Origin: a virus
Virus record (IMG/VR): IMGVR_UViG_3300009194_000008
Span: 34,859 to 98,858 of that record
Strand: one strand, 5' to 3'
Length of the DNA: 64,000 nt
In this document: positions 31,927 through 41,385 of the stretch, one piece after another
Position numbering within the stretch: position 1 is the first letter of the stretch
How the letters are laid out: each line of letters opens with the position of its first letter
The notes under the pieces: model-generated
Seen by the model: only the letters and a program-made list of their open reading frames with translations
The model's database searches: none
Told to the model about the DNA's origin: nothing
Translations under genes and position numbers: made by a program

Positions 31927-32852
31927 TTACCACTACTCCCAAAACCGTTAAGGCCGCGTTCAGTTTCTTCGTCAAACTCATCCACCATGACCAACTTAAG
32001 CGGGAGTCGCTCAATGGCAAAATACTGCGCTACCCGCTCACCGGGTTCAATATCAATAGGATTATTCCCCCGGTTCCACATGCAGAGTTTGATCTCGTTC
32101 TGGTAGTCTGAGTCAATGATACCGACAAGGTTACCCAGGACCAATCCTTCCATGCCCCGCCCACTACGCGGTACAGCAATCCCCACAAAGTTTGGCTGGC
32201 GTAACCAAATGGCTAGTCCGGTCGACACCATGGCTTGATCGCCAGGATACAGCGTAAGGGTTGTCCCGCCCACGTAGCGAAGATCGATACCCGCAGAACC
32301 CGACGTTGCCGCCTTCAGATAACGGTGTTGTATAGCATCGATAAAGGCGTCACCCAGTCCTTCCCACACCTCAGGAACAAAGCGTGATTGAACCGGACAG
32401 CTGATCTCGTTCACCACATGCCCGACATTGCGGGCTTCGCCATCAGTTGCATTAATGATAGATTGTGCATCTTCCATGGTGAATTCACCTTCAGTGGGAG
32501 TAGTCTCGGACATGACGGGTTCCTCTTTCTCTGGTGGGGTTGGGTAGTAAATGACAGGGCGGTTGGTTGATAGATTGATCACATAACGTTTGCTGTCGTG
32601 ACAAGCCCCCGGAGGAAGCTCGACCACATCGTTCTTTTCAATAATGAAATGGATGCGATCCTGTTTCTCTTCGGGGAGACTGTCGGTAAAGTAGCGATGG
32701 ACTCGATCCCGCATTGCTTCAGTGTCCACTTGGATGTATACCTCGACATCCTCGTTTTTCACCAACACGGCTGTCTCAAATAACACCTGGGCAGTCTTTC
32801 CTACCCGACGACCCGTGGTGTAGGTCACCGGAGATTTCGATAACGGTTCCAT
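31920..32852 (-). CDS. dut: dUTPase with ~170-aa N-terminal extension
   Basis: 310 aa. The trimeric dUTPase domain fills the C-terminal ~145 residues: motif 1 'SAGIDLRY', motif 2 'VPRSGRGME', motif 3 'GIIDSDYQNEI', motif 4 'EPGERVAQYFA', motif 5 'ERGLNGFGSSG'. It hydrolyses dUTP to dUMP and keeps uracil out of phage DNA. The N-terminal extension has 'TTGRRVGKTAQVLFETAVLV' (one residue short of a Walker A) and no recognised fold. An internal ATG at about residue 115 could yield a shorter form. It follows the Rad50-like gene by 9 nt. Confidence 0.9.
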   Translation of the reverse strand: MEPLSKSPVTYTTGRRVGKTAQVLFETAVLVKNEDVEVYIQVDTEAMRDRVHRYFTDSLPEEKQDRIHFIIEKNDVVELPPGACHDSKRYVINLSTNRPVIYYPTPPEKEEPVMSETTPTEGEFTMEDAQSIINATDGEARNVGHVVNEISCPVQSRFVPEVWEGLGDAFIDAIQHRYLKAATSGSAGIDLRYVGGTTLTLYPGDQAMVSTGLAIWLRQPNFVGIAVPRSGRGMEGLVLGNLVGIIDSDYQNEIKLCMWNRGNNPIDIEPGERVAQYFAIERLPLKLVMVDEFDEETERGLNGFGSSGKW

Positions 32853-32861
32853 AGGTGCCTC

Positions 32862-35354
32862 TTAGCTGAGTTTGACGTGTTGGTTGTAGTCTTGTGGGAC
32901 CGATACGTTGCGTGGGTCGAGCACCATCACTTCGGCTTGGTTGAACGCCCCATGTGTGGTCACGTAGTGGCTGATGAAAAACACTTGGTCGATCTGGTTC
33001 AATTCCAACATCTGGTTGATGAACGGAATCAGATTCTGCCGGTGTTGTTCATCAAAGGTACTGCCGAACTCATCTAGGTATAACGGCATGTCTTCCAGAC
33101 CCATGAACTTCATGACCAGGAGCTTGAAGGCGAAGTCCACAATGTCCCGCTGGGAGGCTGAACCACGTGAGATGTCGGGAGCGGTCACCGCACCATTATT
33201 GACATCCAGTGGGAACTTGTAGTCCAACTCATCTTTCTCGACCTGTGAGGGCAGAACCTCCATGGGGTAGGTCCAGATTTCAGCGATGACGGCGTTGACC
33301 ATCTTGACCACGTTTTGCATGAACCCCATCAGGTAACGACCGATCAGGCCGTCAGTGGGAGCCAAGGCTTTGACCAGAATCCCATAGTCCTTGTGGGCTT
33401 GGGTGGCTTCATCGTGCTGTTGTTGCAGGTCGTTCAGTACCCCTTCACGCAATTCGATCTTGGACAAGGTCTCCTGTGTCTGCGCCAGCTGCATCTGGGT
33501 GGCTTGAGTTTCATCGACCACGGCCTTTTGGAACAGATAGTCACGCTGCTTGTCCAGATCAGCAAAGAACGCCTCCAGCTCCCCACTGGCTTCCCGAAGC
33601 AGGCGCTCATAGTCGTAGAGGGTTTGTTGTGCCTGTTCCATTGACTTGATCCGCCGGTGGCGATGACGCAGTTCTTGGGTCTCCTTATCAATTTCGGTTT
33701 CCAAGTTCTTACGCCGTTGGTCCTGTTGCGTCAGTGCTTGCTTGTCAATTGCTTCGACATACCGCAAACGATGCGCTAAGGTATCGCGATCCTGCACCGC
33801 GTGTTGCCAGGCCACCTGTGTTTGCATGGCCTCATACCACGCGATGGCCGCACTGGTGTAGTTTCGTGGCTGACGAAACATCACCTTCTCTTCAACACAG
33901 ACATCCCACAGTGGCTTGAACAGAACCGATTCATTCACCAACCGCCGGAAGCGGCGTACGTAACCAACGTAGTCCTCATAATCATCCAAATACTGCTTGT
34001 CTTCCGCGATCTGTTTGTCCAGTTGTTCGATCGCCGCGGTCATCTTTTCCTTGGTGGCCTCCAAGCCTTTGATGTCTCGCTCGGAAACACCCGGTTGGAA
34101 CTCATGATCGCATTTCGGGCACTGGACGCTCTCACAGCCCTTTAAGCGCGCCAGGCGGGTCAGTAGTCCATTTAGCTGCCCATCGAGCTTCTGGCGCTCC
34201 CCTGTGGCCTTCTGATAGCGTTCCTGTGTCGCTTTACCTTTGTCTTGGGTAAAATACCCTTCCGTGTTCTCCGGGAAGGTCTGCAACAGGGTTTGCCATT
34301 CATCGAACACTGACGTTAAGAGTTTTGTTGGTTGACGATCCAACGGTAATTCGATTAACGGGAAATGACCTTGATACCGACGAAGGTCCTGGGCCAGCGA
34401 TTCCACGTCGCGGTTCTTTTGCTCGACCTCTTGACGTAGACGGGCAATGTCCTCTTCGCTGAGGCTGTCGTCACGGGACGGTGCTTGTTGCAAAAGCTGT
34501 TGATGTTCTTCCTGCATGCGTTCCAATACGGCATGGCGGCGCTGGTATTCCGTATTGGCGTCATGAATCGCCTGTGTCAGTCCCTCAGCGGACGATACAC
34601 CCCACTCCGGGGGTAGGGTCGGTTGCTTGGCTAACAGGCGTTTAGCACGGTCTGTGCGCGTCCTCAGCTGCTCTTCCAGGTCCCGCTGGCCCGTGAAGGG
34701 TGAATGAGCATCCGACTTACGATGCGTGTAAAGCTCATCCAGTTTATCGGTAAGCTGTTTGACATGTTGGCGGTACCGTGATACCTCGCCATCGTCAGGT
34801 AGGTCTTGGTTTTCACGCCCCATGCGTTTGGTGATGTGCTTGATGACCCCCAGCTGGTCACGATGGAGGCTACGGACCTTGTTATACATGTTAAAGGCAT
34901 AGCGCATATCCACCGGGGTAAGCTTGGTGAGCCACTCACGCCGTTTGGCCGTGGACAAGCCAGTGAACGGAGTCAACCCAATCAGCAACTCATGGATCTC
35001 ACGGGTCAGACCAAAATGCTCTTCCACCAGGTCCTTCTGAACGGCCATGGTGCCGCCTTCGTTCAACTCTACTCCATCACGGATGAACGAATGATGACCA
35101 CTACCGCGTTGGTAATGTGAATCCAGGTTATAAGTGACGCCGCGGTGAACCGCAGCAAAGGTCTTACGTCCCCCTTTGGCGAAATTGCTATGGTGGGCCG
35201 GTAGGGGTGTCATCTCTTCCAGCACCGACGACTTACCTGAGCCGTTACTGCCGATAATCAACTGCATGTTGTTGCGGGGGTTGTACTCAAACCGCTGGAT
35301 ATCCGACAACATCAACCGTTTGTACTTCTCTAACACTAGCTGGGTGATGCGCAT
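32862..35354 (-). CDS. Rad50/SbcC-like recombination ATPase
   Basis: 830 aa with Walker A 'GSNGSGKSS' (residues ~35-43). Long coiled-coil arms flank a central zinc hook 'CPKC' (within CESVQCPKCDHEF). The C-terminal half-ATPase has an ABC-signature-like 'SRGSASQRDIVDFA', Walker B 'MPLYLDEFG' and 'VFFISHY'. T4 gp46-type proteins pair with a gp47/SbcD nuclease in end resection; no such nuclease is seen in this window. The start has AAGGA 10 nt upstream. Confidence 0.9.
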   Translation of the reverse strand: MRITQLVLEKYKRLMLSDIQRFEYNPRNNMQLIIGSNGSGKSSVLEEMTPLPAHHSNFAKGGRKTFAAVHRGVTYNLDSHYQRGSGHHSFIRDGVELNEGGTMAVQKDLVEEHFGLTREIHELLIGLTPFTGLSTAKRREWLTKLTPVDMRYAFNMYNKVRSLHRDQLGVIKHITKRMGRENQDLPDDGEVSRYRQHVKQLTDKLDELYTHRKSDAHSPFTGQRDLEEQLRTRTDRAKRLLAKQPTLPPEWGVSSAEGLTQAIHDANTEYQRRHAVLERMQEEHQQLLQQAPSRDDSLSEEDIARLRQEVEQKNRDVESLAQDLRRYQGHFPLIELPLDRQPTKLLTSVFDEWQTLLQTFPENTEGYFTQDKGKATQERYQKATGERQKLDGQLNGLLTRLARLKGCESVQCPKCDHEFQPGVSERDIKGLEATKEKMTAAIEQLDKQIAEDKQYLDDYEDYVGYVRRFRRLVNESVLFKPLWDVCVEEKVMFRQPRNYTSAAIAWYEAMQTQVAWQHAVQDRDTLAHRLRYVEAIDKQALTQQDQRRKNLETEIDKETQELRHRHRRIKSMEQAQQTLYDYERLLREASGELEAFFADLDKQRDYLFQKAVVDETQATQMQLAQTQETLSKIELREGVLNDLQQQHDEATQAHKDYGILVKALAPTDGLIGRYLMGFMQNVVKMVNAVIAEIWTYPMEVLPSQVEKDELDYKFPLDVNNGAVTAPDISRGSASQRDIVDFAFKLLVMKFMGLEDMPLYLDEFGSTFDEQHRQNLIPFINQMLELNQIDQVFFISHYVTTHGAFNQAEVMVLDPRNVSVPQDYNQHVKLS

Positions 35355-35429
35355 GAGGGAAAAATCCTTTTATCGAAGGTAACTATCTCTATAGGAAAAA
35401 CACACCCAGTGATCTTTTCGGAGAACGTG

Positions 35430-36440
35430 ATGAATGTCTCGCAATTACACCTCTACAGTATCGGCATTGCGGCGGAGAATAAGCCGCTGTCGACGCGGAA
35501 GTTAAACGTCACCCCTGTCGAGATCTTATCGGCTCTCGATGGGGAGCTTAACTTTGCCCCGCAGGACGATGTCCATGTTGGTCAAGACAGTGACGGTAAC
35601 CGTTATGAGGTGAAATCCACCACCGACATGACTCTGACGGCGGAATGGTACCCCAATGGCACCAACCGCGTTACTCCCCCTGACATCCGTCGTGGTGAGT
35701 TGATCGAGATCTACCGCGTGGCCGACAGTGACCAGTTCCTGTGGCGGTGTATGGGGCTACGGGACGACCTGCGTCGGTTGGAGACCGTGATCTTTGCCTT
35801 TAACGCCTCGCCAAAGGAAGGCACTAAGGGTATCGATCCGGCTACCTGTTACTTTATGGAAGTATCGACCCACAAGAAGACGGTGACCTTCAGTACCTCC
35901 CAAGCCAATGGCGAACCCTTTGGCTATCAGTTCCAGGTTAACGCCAATGATGGACAAATGGTCTTTGAAGACACCATTGGTAATAGCCTGTTCCTGGACT
36001 CCGGTCGGGTGTTCTGGGAGTTGATCAACAGCAACGGCACTGTACTACAATTGGACCACACCAATATCTACGGCAAGGCGGATAACAACATCGACATGCG
36101 GGCTGGCAACGACATGATACTGAAAGCTGGCAATAACATGAAGTTAACGGCCGGTAATCAAATTTACCAAGAAGCTCCGAACCACGCCATTAAATCTTCT
36201 ACTATGACCGTAGAAGCATCCACCCATGACATTACGTGTCCTGCCAGTAGTTACAGCGGGAATGTCAACATCGGCGGTAACTTAGGTCTCGGGGGGAGTA
36301 TCTCTACCGGGACCTCTGGCGGTGGTGGCGATGCTAATATCAACGGTAACATGGATGTCCAGGGGAAGATGGATATTACCGGTACCATTCGGTGTGACCG
36401 ACTGATCGCCAGTACCAGTGTGAGTGCCCCCAACTTGTAA
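35430..36440 (+). CDS. Baseplate spike/hub-like protein
   Basis: About 336 aa from an ATG with GGAGAACGTG upstream. The first ~90 residues fit an OB-like or docking domain, residues ~90-200 a beta-rich domain. From ~215 a repetitive 'KADNNIDMRAGNDMILKAGNNMKLTAGNQIYQEA' pattern marks a triple-stranded beta-helix as in gp5/VgrG-type membrane-piercing spikes. The C-terminus is Gly-rich ('IGGNLGLGGSISTG', 'INGNMDVQGKMDI'). Likely the central tail spike. Confidence 0.75.
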   Translation: MNVSQLHLYSIGIAAENKPLSTRKLNVTPVEILSALDGELNFAPQDDVHVGQDSDGNRYEVKSTTDMTLTAEWYPNGTNRVTPPDIRRGELIEIYRVADSDQFLWRCMGLRDDLRRLETVIFAFNASPKEGTKGIDPATCYFMEVSTHKKTVTFSTSQANGEPFGYQFQVNANDGQMVFEDTIGNSLFLDSGRVFWELINSNGTVLQLDHTNIYGKADNNIDMRAGNDMILKAGNNMKLTAGNQIYQEAPNHAIKSSTMTVEASTHDITCPASSYSGNVNIGGNLGLGGSISTGTSGGGGDANINGNMDVQGKMDITGTIRCDRLIASTSVSAPNL

Positions 36441-36450
36441 GACGACATAA

Positions 36451-36473
36451 GCCCTCCCCACGATGGGGAGGGC
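36451..36473. terminator. Bidirectional hairpin terminator
   Basis: GCCCTCCCC-acgat-GGGGAGGGC, preceded by GACATAA and followed by GTTATGCGTC, between convergent genes. Confidence 0.75.
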
Positions 36474-36489
36474 GTTATGCGTCATGCGA

Positions 36490-38802
36490 TCAGGCCAGTT
36501 GTGCTTGACCTTGGGCGCCGCGGTCTTCCGCTTTACCTTTCACGTCCTTACCGGACTTGGTACCCACTTCCTTGGCCAGGACACTAATGTTGTGTTCCAG
36601 CACCGAGAGGTAGGCGTTGAGGGTACTTACCACGTAGCCGTTGAAGGCACCCGACGGCTGAGTCAGCGTACGGGCAATGCTATTCAGTGACTGAATCATC
36701 GGATTACCGATGCGCGGCATCTTCACCTTCTGGTTAATGGTGTCAGCAACACCATCCAGGCGCTGCTTGGCTTTCTTGTAAACCTCCTTATTGGCATCGC
36801 CCTTTTCGACCTGTTCCAACACTGCCAGCGTGCGCTTAGTGATGTCGTTCATCTCACGCACTGATGGGACGCGGTAGGTCTCGGTCTTTTGGGCACCGGA
36901 AGCACCTTCCAGCTGCACAAACGCCACATTGAAGACATCGCCAAACCGCAGCAGTGAGGTAGCATCCTCGCCGCGGAAAGATCCGTCCTTCGTCATGTTC
37001 CGACGGTCCAGCTGATTGACGTATTGCACCATGGCGTAGTTGCCCGGCAGACGGTGGCTGCGCTGAACACCCGGTACCTTACGCAGTTTGGCTGACAGTT
37101 CGGACTGTTCGGCCTGCGTCTGGTTGGGGAGCTTCTTCAGGTGGCGCTTGGGTACCTGAGCGAAATCACTCAGCGCATCGGCAAATGCCGCTTCCAGCTG
37201 AGTCTGTTCACGTCCAAGGGTACTATCGCGGTGGAACGACAGCTTCTCGATAATACGGGCGGTATCATCAGCGATCCCAGTCGCAATACGCGGGTAATCG
37301 TGATAGATGTATTCCGCGACATCTTCGATGGCAGCCAGACCGCGCGGGTCGTTACCCATGAACTGAGAACCGATGGTCAGACGGGCACTACCGGCAACCT
37401 GGGTCTGAATGCTGGAATCACCCTTCAGGTCGTCCAGACGCTCAGCCAGCTTCTTCGCCCGAGTACGAGTACGGGAAGCCCCACCAGTAACCTTGGTCCA
37501 CATTTCGTAGAGCAGCTCGAAGAGTTTGGCAATGGCGCGTTTGGTCGCCTCAGCCACGGTCTTCATCTTGCTGCCAACCGACTCCATGGAGATGTAGGTC
37601 GCAGTATGACGCGAAGAGATCTGACCGAAAGCTTCCATGGCCGGGATGATCTCGGCATCCTGGAACATCGGGTCCAGACGCTCGATACCCAGACGGATCG
37701 CTTCAGCGGTATCAGCATGCACACCATCGTACTCTTCCATCCCACGATGCAGGATCTCGTAGTAAGCTTCCAGGGACTCGGAAACCTGCTGGAAGTGATC
37801 GATGTCGCTTTCGACCTTGGCAATCTGCTGAGTCTCTTCTTCGAAGTGATCCTCATCACCATCCGCTTCGTCCACGGCGGGGGTCACGTCGGTCTCATCA
37901 CCCACGACATGCTCTTCTGAGGAGACTTCTTCGGTCTGAGCACCCTTGGGGTCAGGATCGACTTGCTCGTCAGACTCCGGGGTCTTCTGCTCGTCACCGG
38001 CTTCGTTTTCATCCAGCTTGGCAACCACCGGCTTCTCGACGTTGGCGTCGGTCTGCTCGTCAGGCTCGATGACCTCATCCTCGGTCGGCGCTTTCGGAGC
38101 CGTCTCGGTGTCCTCAGCGTCGATGTCGTCGTCCTTCTTCTCGGACTCCTCGGTCACGTTCTCTTCCTGAGACACGGTCTCAGTAGCAGCTTCTTCAGCG
38201 GGCTCTTCACGCTCTTCCGTGGCCGGGGTTTCTTCCGCAGTTTCGGTAGCAGCTTCTTCAGCATGCTCTTCGGTAGCGGGCGTCTCTTCCTCACCTTCGT
38301 CGCTGTGTTCCTCGACAGCGGGTTCTTCCTTGCCGGTATCTTCCGCGTCGGTGGTTTCAGCGTGGTCCTCGACGGCCGGTTCCTCAGTAGCAGGCTCTTC
38401 TGCCGCCGGTTCTTCGGCATGTTCCTCGGTGGCCGGGGTTTCCTCGGTAGAAGTTGCTTCTTCAGCAGCCGGGGCTTCTTCAGTGTGGTCTTCTACCGCA
38501 GGCTCTTCAGCAGAAGCGGCTTCTTCGGTAGCGTCTTCGTTGGATACCTTGCCATCGTTATCGGGGACGTGAACTTCTTGATGGCCCTGGTCGATATCCT
38601 TGCCTTCTTCATAGTCGTCAGAGGCAGCATCGATCTCGGCGGTAGCCGGCTTGTCGGTATCGACCTCACCGCTGTCTTCGTTGGTCGCAGTGGAGAAGTC
38701 CTCTTTGGGAGTATCCCCATCTTGGACGATCACCGGAGCGTCGTCGTCACCCTTGCGTTCTTCCATTGAGGCGGCGAGCCATTCACGAATGTTCGTTGAC
38801 AT
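36490..38802 (-). CDS. Large acidic-repeat head/inner-body protein
   Basis: 770 aa with CTAGGAGTTTGACATG at the start. Residues ~10-340 are Glu/Ala/Thr/Asp-rich imperfect repeats (EEPATEEPAVEDHAE-like units), strongly acidic. From ~350 the protein becomes folded and mostly helical ('ISMESVGSKMKTVAEATKRAIAKLFELLYEMW'), with basic stretches. phiKZ-type phages carry several head inner-body proteins whose propeptides are cut by the head protease; the acidic part may be such a propeptide. 'ISMESVG' would be a candidate cleavage site, an inference from that family. Confidence 0.6.
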   Translation of the reverse strand: MSTNIREWLAASMEERKGDDDAPVIVQDGDTPKEDFSTATNEDSGEVDTDKPATAEIDAASDDYEEGKDIDQGHQEVHVPDNDGKVSNEDATEEAASAEEPAVEDHTEEAPAAEEATSTEETPATEEHAEEPAAEEPATEEPAVEDHAETTDAEDTGKEEPAVEEHSDEGEEETPATEEHAEEAATETAEETPATEEREEPAEEAATETVSQEENVTEESEKKDDDIDAEDTETAPKAPTEDEVIEPDEQTDANVEKPVVAKLDENEAGDEQKTPESDEQVDPDPKGAQTEEVSSEEHVVGDETDVTPAVDEADGDEDHFEEETQQIAKVESDIDHFQQVSESLEAYYEILHRGMEEYDGVHADTAEAIRLGIERLDPMFQDAEIIPAMEAFGQISSRHTATYISMESVGSKMKTVAEATKRAIAKLFELLYEMWTKVTGGASRTRTRAKKLAERLDDLKGDSSIQTQVAGSARLTIGSQFMGNDPRGLAAIEDVAEYIYHDYPRIATGIADDTARIIEKLSFHRDSTLGREQTQLEAAFADALSDFAQVPKRHLKKLPNQTQAEQSELSAKLRKVPGVQRSHRLPGNYAMVQYVNQLDRRNMTKDGSFRGEDATSLLRFGDVFNVAFVQLEGASGAQKTETYRVPSVREMNDITKRTLAVLEQVEKGDANKEVYKKAKQRLDGVADTINQKVKMPRIGNPMIQSLNSIARTLTQPSGAFNGYVVSTLNAYLSVLEHNISVLAKEVGTKSGKDVKGKAEDRGAQGQAQLA

Positions 38803-38840
38803 GTCAAACTCCTAGGGTTGTGTGGTCGAAACCACGTCAG

Positions 38841-38856
38841 CTATCCGGCCGGATAG
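38841..38856. promoter_or_regulatory. 16-nt perfect palindrome
   Basis: CTATCCGG/CCGGATAG is fully self-complementary and lies just after the stop of the 205-aa gene. It could be the end hairpin of that gene (6-bp stem, GGCC loop) or a dyad protein-binding site. Confidence 0.4.
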
Positions 38857-38858
38857 AG

Positions 38859-39476
38859 TTATTCAGGGATGAGTCCGTTTTCTTTCAACAGGGTTTCGGC
38901 AATCGCCAAACGCTGATTGAGTTGGGTCACTTGTTGTTCCAACTCTAAGCGTCGAGCGTAGTCCGTTGTGCGGTTGGTGATGGAAGCCTGACGGGCAGCC
39001 TCATTGACTTCATGTTGCTCGGGACTCACTGTCCCTTTCATGGGGGCCACACTTAATTGCACAGTTGCTTCTTGACCCACCACCTCCGAAACGGCAGTTG
39101 CCACCTGATCACGGACAAACGTCAGGTCTATATAATCGGGTAGAGGGCCTAAAGAGGCACTCAACACCACATGATGGTAATTGCGGTAACTTTGGTCGGG
39201 GAACGAGGCGATGTAACTACTAGGGACATAGATCGGTGCGGTTGTCTCGGAGATTAACGTGACAATCGCTTCATCGTTCTGTCGATCCCGGTCGTAGTCG
39301 CTTTGGGTTAAACCCGACGGCGCGTAGTATGTCTCATATACATCCGTACCTAGGTTGGCTAAGTCAACAAAGCGTCGAATCGCCGCACAGGTATAGACCA
39401 CCCCAGGGGAGGCGGTCCACGGGGCGTTGAGACTATAGACCCCGCGCGTCCCAATCGGCGGAATGGGTGAGGCCAT
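38859..39476 (-). CDS. Virion/tail protein, unknown family (205 aa)
   Basis: AGGAACTCTC precedes ATG. The N-terminal two thirds are beta-rich ('GTRGVYSLNAPWTASPGVVYTCAAIRRFVDL'; this is a common start for jumbo-phage tail proteins). The C-terminal ~45 residues form a coiled coil ('LELEQQVTQLNQRLAIAETLLKENG'). It sits with the 437-aa protein in a structural run. No named family recognised. Confidence 0.55.
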   Translation of the reverse strand: MASPIPPIGTRGVYSLNAPWTASPGVVYTCAAIRRFVDLANLGTDVYETYYAPSGLTQSDYDRDRQNDEAIVTLISETTAPIYVPSSYIASFPDQSYRNYHHVVLSASLGPLPDYIDLTFVRDQVATAVSEVVGQEATVQLSVAPMKGTVSPEQHEVNEAARQASITNRTTDYARRLELEQQVTQLNQRLAIAETLLKENGLIPE

Positions 39477-39522
39477 GAGAGTTCCTTAATTGAAGTTGAC
39501 GTAAGAAAAAGAATGAGGGTAA

Positions 39523-40836
39523 TTAACCCATCAGTTCTTCCAGATTGGGCTTGCCGACCATCAGGTACGTGACGTTCTCATAAAGCGCCGCCACATACTG
39601 CACCCCATCGCGCGTCAGTCGGGACATGCCCACCGGAATATCACTCACATCAGTTAAGTTCTCCGCCACCCGTGTCATCTCGCCCAACAGGACATAAAAT
39701 TCCTGGGTACGTAACGACATCCGGTTAAAATCGGATGAATCGTTGGTGACGATCATGTAGTCGTCGAATTTCTCTTGGAAGCTGGTAATGCCATCCCGGT
39801 TCTGGGGATTACCCACGACACCGAAAGCCAGGGACTTATAAAGGAGGTTAGACACCTCGTAGTTATCAGCAATCCACTCAGGTGTGTATTTCGGTCCTCG
39901 GGTGGTTTGTTGCAACACGTCGAGGGCGTACTGAGGACGAACTGTCGGACTATACATACCTGCCTGAAGTTCCCGATTAGGTACCGAGTACGTCGTCCAG
40001 AACGGCGTCAGGATAAACTCCGTGGTCAAAAAAAGCTCAGGGAGGATGTTCGTCCACTCTTCCCGAGTATGGGTCGAGTTATCCAGGACGTACTGGATTA
40101 TCGTGTTGCGGATAATATCCGGGTTGACACCCGCTTGACCGTAAACAATTACCATCCAGTGGGTCGGAACCTGAAACGTCTCGTCGAAGGGATTGACATA
40201 ATTGTAACGACGAGCCAGCAGTTGGGTATATGGGTATTCACCCCGATTAGCCTGTACGTCGTTGATCTTCTCAACCAGGTCGTAATCTTCCAACAGAATC
40301 TTAACAGCGATCGGGTCTTTAAAGAAATCGTCCAGCGGTACGACCGGCGGCACCACTTCAATTGAATACCCACCGTACTGGTTCTGAAAGCTCTCGTCCG
40401 ATAACCAAACGGTGATCTCATTATCGTCGGTATGGCCGACAACACTGAAGCGGACCCACTCGGGCATCCGGATGCCATCGACCTCATTGATCTCCCCGGA
40501 AGAGACATCGGAGATGAGGGTTGAGAACTCGGCCTGGAGATTGGTGCGGAACAAGTTCGGGTCACTGACGATGGTTCCCGACACCCCACGGTCCAGCAGG
40601 TACTGACCCACCATCAACACCGTTTCTGCCAGCGGGATAGGCACCGGTGCGTGGTCCCCGTCCTGTTGACTTTCAAATGTAATCAGTGTAGTCTGGGGGG
40701 CAACACCATTGGTATGATAGGTTTTATCCTTGGCAAAGGTTAGGCTGTCACTGGAGATCTCACCAAACGGAGCAACCTGGTCTAACCCGTTGTCGATTAG
40801 AGAAGAAAAATTGAAGAAACCTTTGAGCTGATACAT
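39523..40836 (-). CDS. Virion/tail protein, unknown family (437 aa)
   Basis: AAGGAAATGACAG before ATG. Soluble, mixed fold, opening 'MYQLKGFFNFSSLIDNGLDQVAPFG'; no membrane segment or catalytic motif. Features such as 'LDRGVSGTIVSDPNLFRTNLQAEFSTLISD' and 'RYNYVNPFDETFQVPTHWMVIVYGQAGVNPD' are typical of large tail or baseplate proteins. Co-directional with the 205-aa and 770-aa structural genes. Confidence 0.55.
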   Translation of the reverse strand: MYQLKGFFNFSSLIDNGLDQVAPFGEISSDSLTFAKDKTYHTNGVAPQTTLITFESQQDGDHAPVPIPLAETVLMVGQYLLDRGVSGTIVSDPNLFRTNLQAEFSTLISDVSSGEINEVDGIRMPEWVRFSVVGHTDDNEITVWLSDESFQNQYGGYSIEVVPPVVPLDDFFKDPIAVKILLEDYDLVEKINDVQANRGEYPYTQLLARRYNYVNPFDETFQVPTHWMVIVYGQAGVNPDIIRNTIIQYVLDNSTHTREEWTNILPELFLTTEFILTPFWTTYSVPNRELQAGMYSPTVRPQYALDVLQQTTRGPKYTPEWIADNYEVSNLLYKSLAFGVVGNPQNRDGITSFQEKFDDYMIVTNDSSDFNRMSLRTQEFYVLLGEMTRVAENLTDVSDIPVGMSRLTRDGVQYVAALYENVTYLMVGKPNLEELMG

Positions 40837-41039
40837 CTGTCATTTCCTTTTATGTGGGCTCACATACAACACGTCTATAAAATCAGACGCCTAGACATAA
40901 GTAGCGATGTCAGAAATAACCAATACATTGGGGTAGTCATGCGTATCACACCCCAAACAGGGGACTTGCCTAGGCAATAACAAGTACTATAAGGGTGAGG
41001 TATGACACCAAGGAGAGGGTCATAAAGAACGAGGCATCG

Positions 41040-41384
41040 ATGTTAGTAAACTTTTTTAAGCTGTTGGGGTTTTTTTGGCCGTTTTTCAAGAGTGTAATTT
41101 TCAAAGACCGTCCCGTCAAAGAAGTCCTTCGTGCTAACCGTCAGTTTACCTGGCTGTTCGTCATTCTCATGGGGATTTCGATGACGTTGTTTGTTACGGT
41201 AAGTGCGTTATCGGAAGCAAAGCGCACCTTGGTGGCTACACACCGGGATGTGACCAAGCTCACCCAGACACTCTCTGAAAAAGAACGTCGCCTGGAAACG
41301 CTGCAGCGTCAAATCAAAAACGAGGAACTGTGTACGCCTGATCCTTACGATAAACGCCACCTACTGGAGTTATTAGGAGAGTAA
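41040..41384 (+). CDS. Inner-membrane protein, i-spanin-like candidate
   Basis: About 114 aa from the ATG with GAGGCATCG upstream. A hydrophobic aromatic N-terminus (FFKLLGFFWPFF) and one clear transmembrane helix (~38-60, 'WLFVILMGISMTLFVTVSAL') precede a helical coiled-coil-prone tail ('LTQTLSEKERRLETLQRQIKNEE'). A lipoprotein gene starts 2 nt after its stop. The pair resembles a second spanin pair without the nested arrangement. Confidence 0.6.
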   Translation: MLVNFFKLLGFFWPFFKSVIFKDRPVKEVLRANRQFTWLFVILMGISMTLFVTVSALSEAKRTLVATHRDVTKLTQTLSEKERRLETLQRQIKNEELCTPDPYDKRHLLELLGE

Positions 41385-41385
41385 T

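Noticed and set aside
32862-35354. SMC/condensin instead of Rad50/SbcC
   Set aside because: The CPKC zinc hook in the middle of the coiled coil is the Rad50/SbcC mark; SMC proteins have a folded hinge instead.
37141-38769. Long + strand frames (259 and 268 codons) and low-complexity Ser/Val frames
   Set aside because: Opposite strand of the acidic head protein; GAA/GAG repeats give open Phe/Leu/Ser-rich frames on the other strand.
40966-40977. TTGCCTAGGCAA palindrome, with the same arms at 14975-14991 (TTGCCT...AGGCAA)
   Set aside because: Short palindromes; the second overlaps a stop codon and is probably an end hairpin. Two sites are too few to call a regulatory element.
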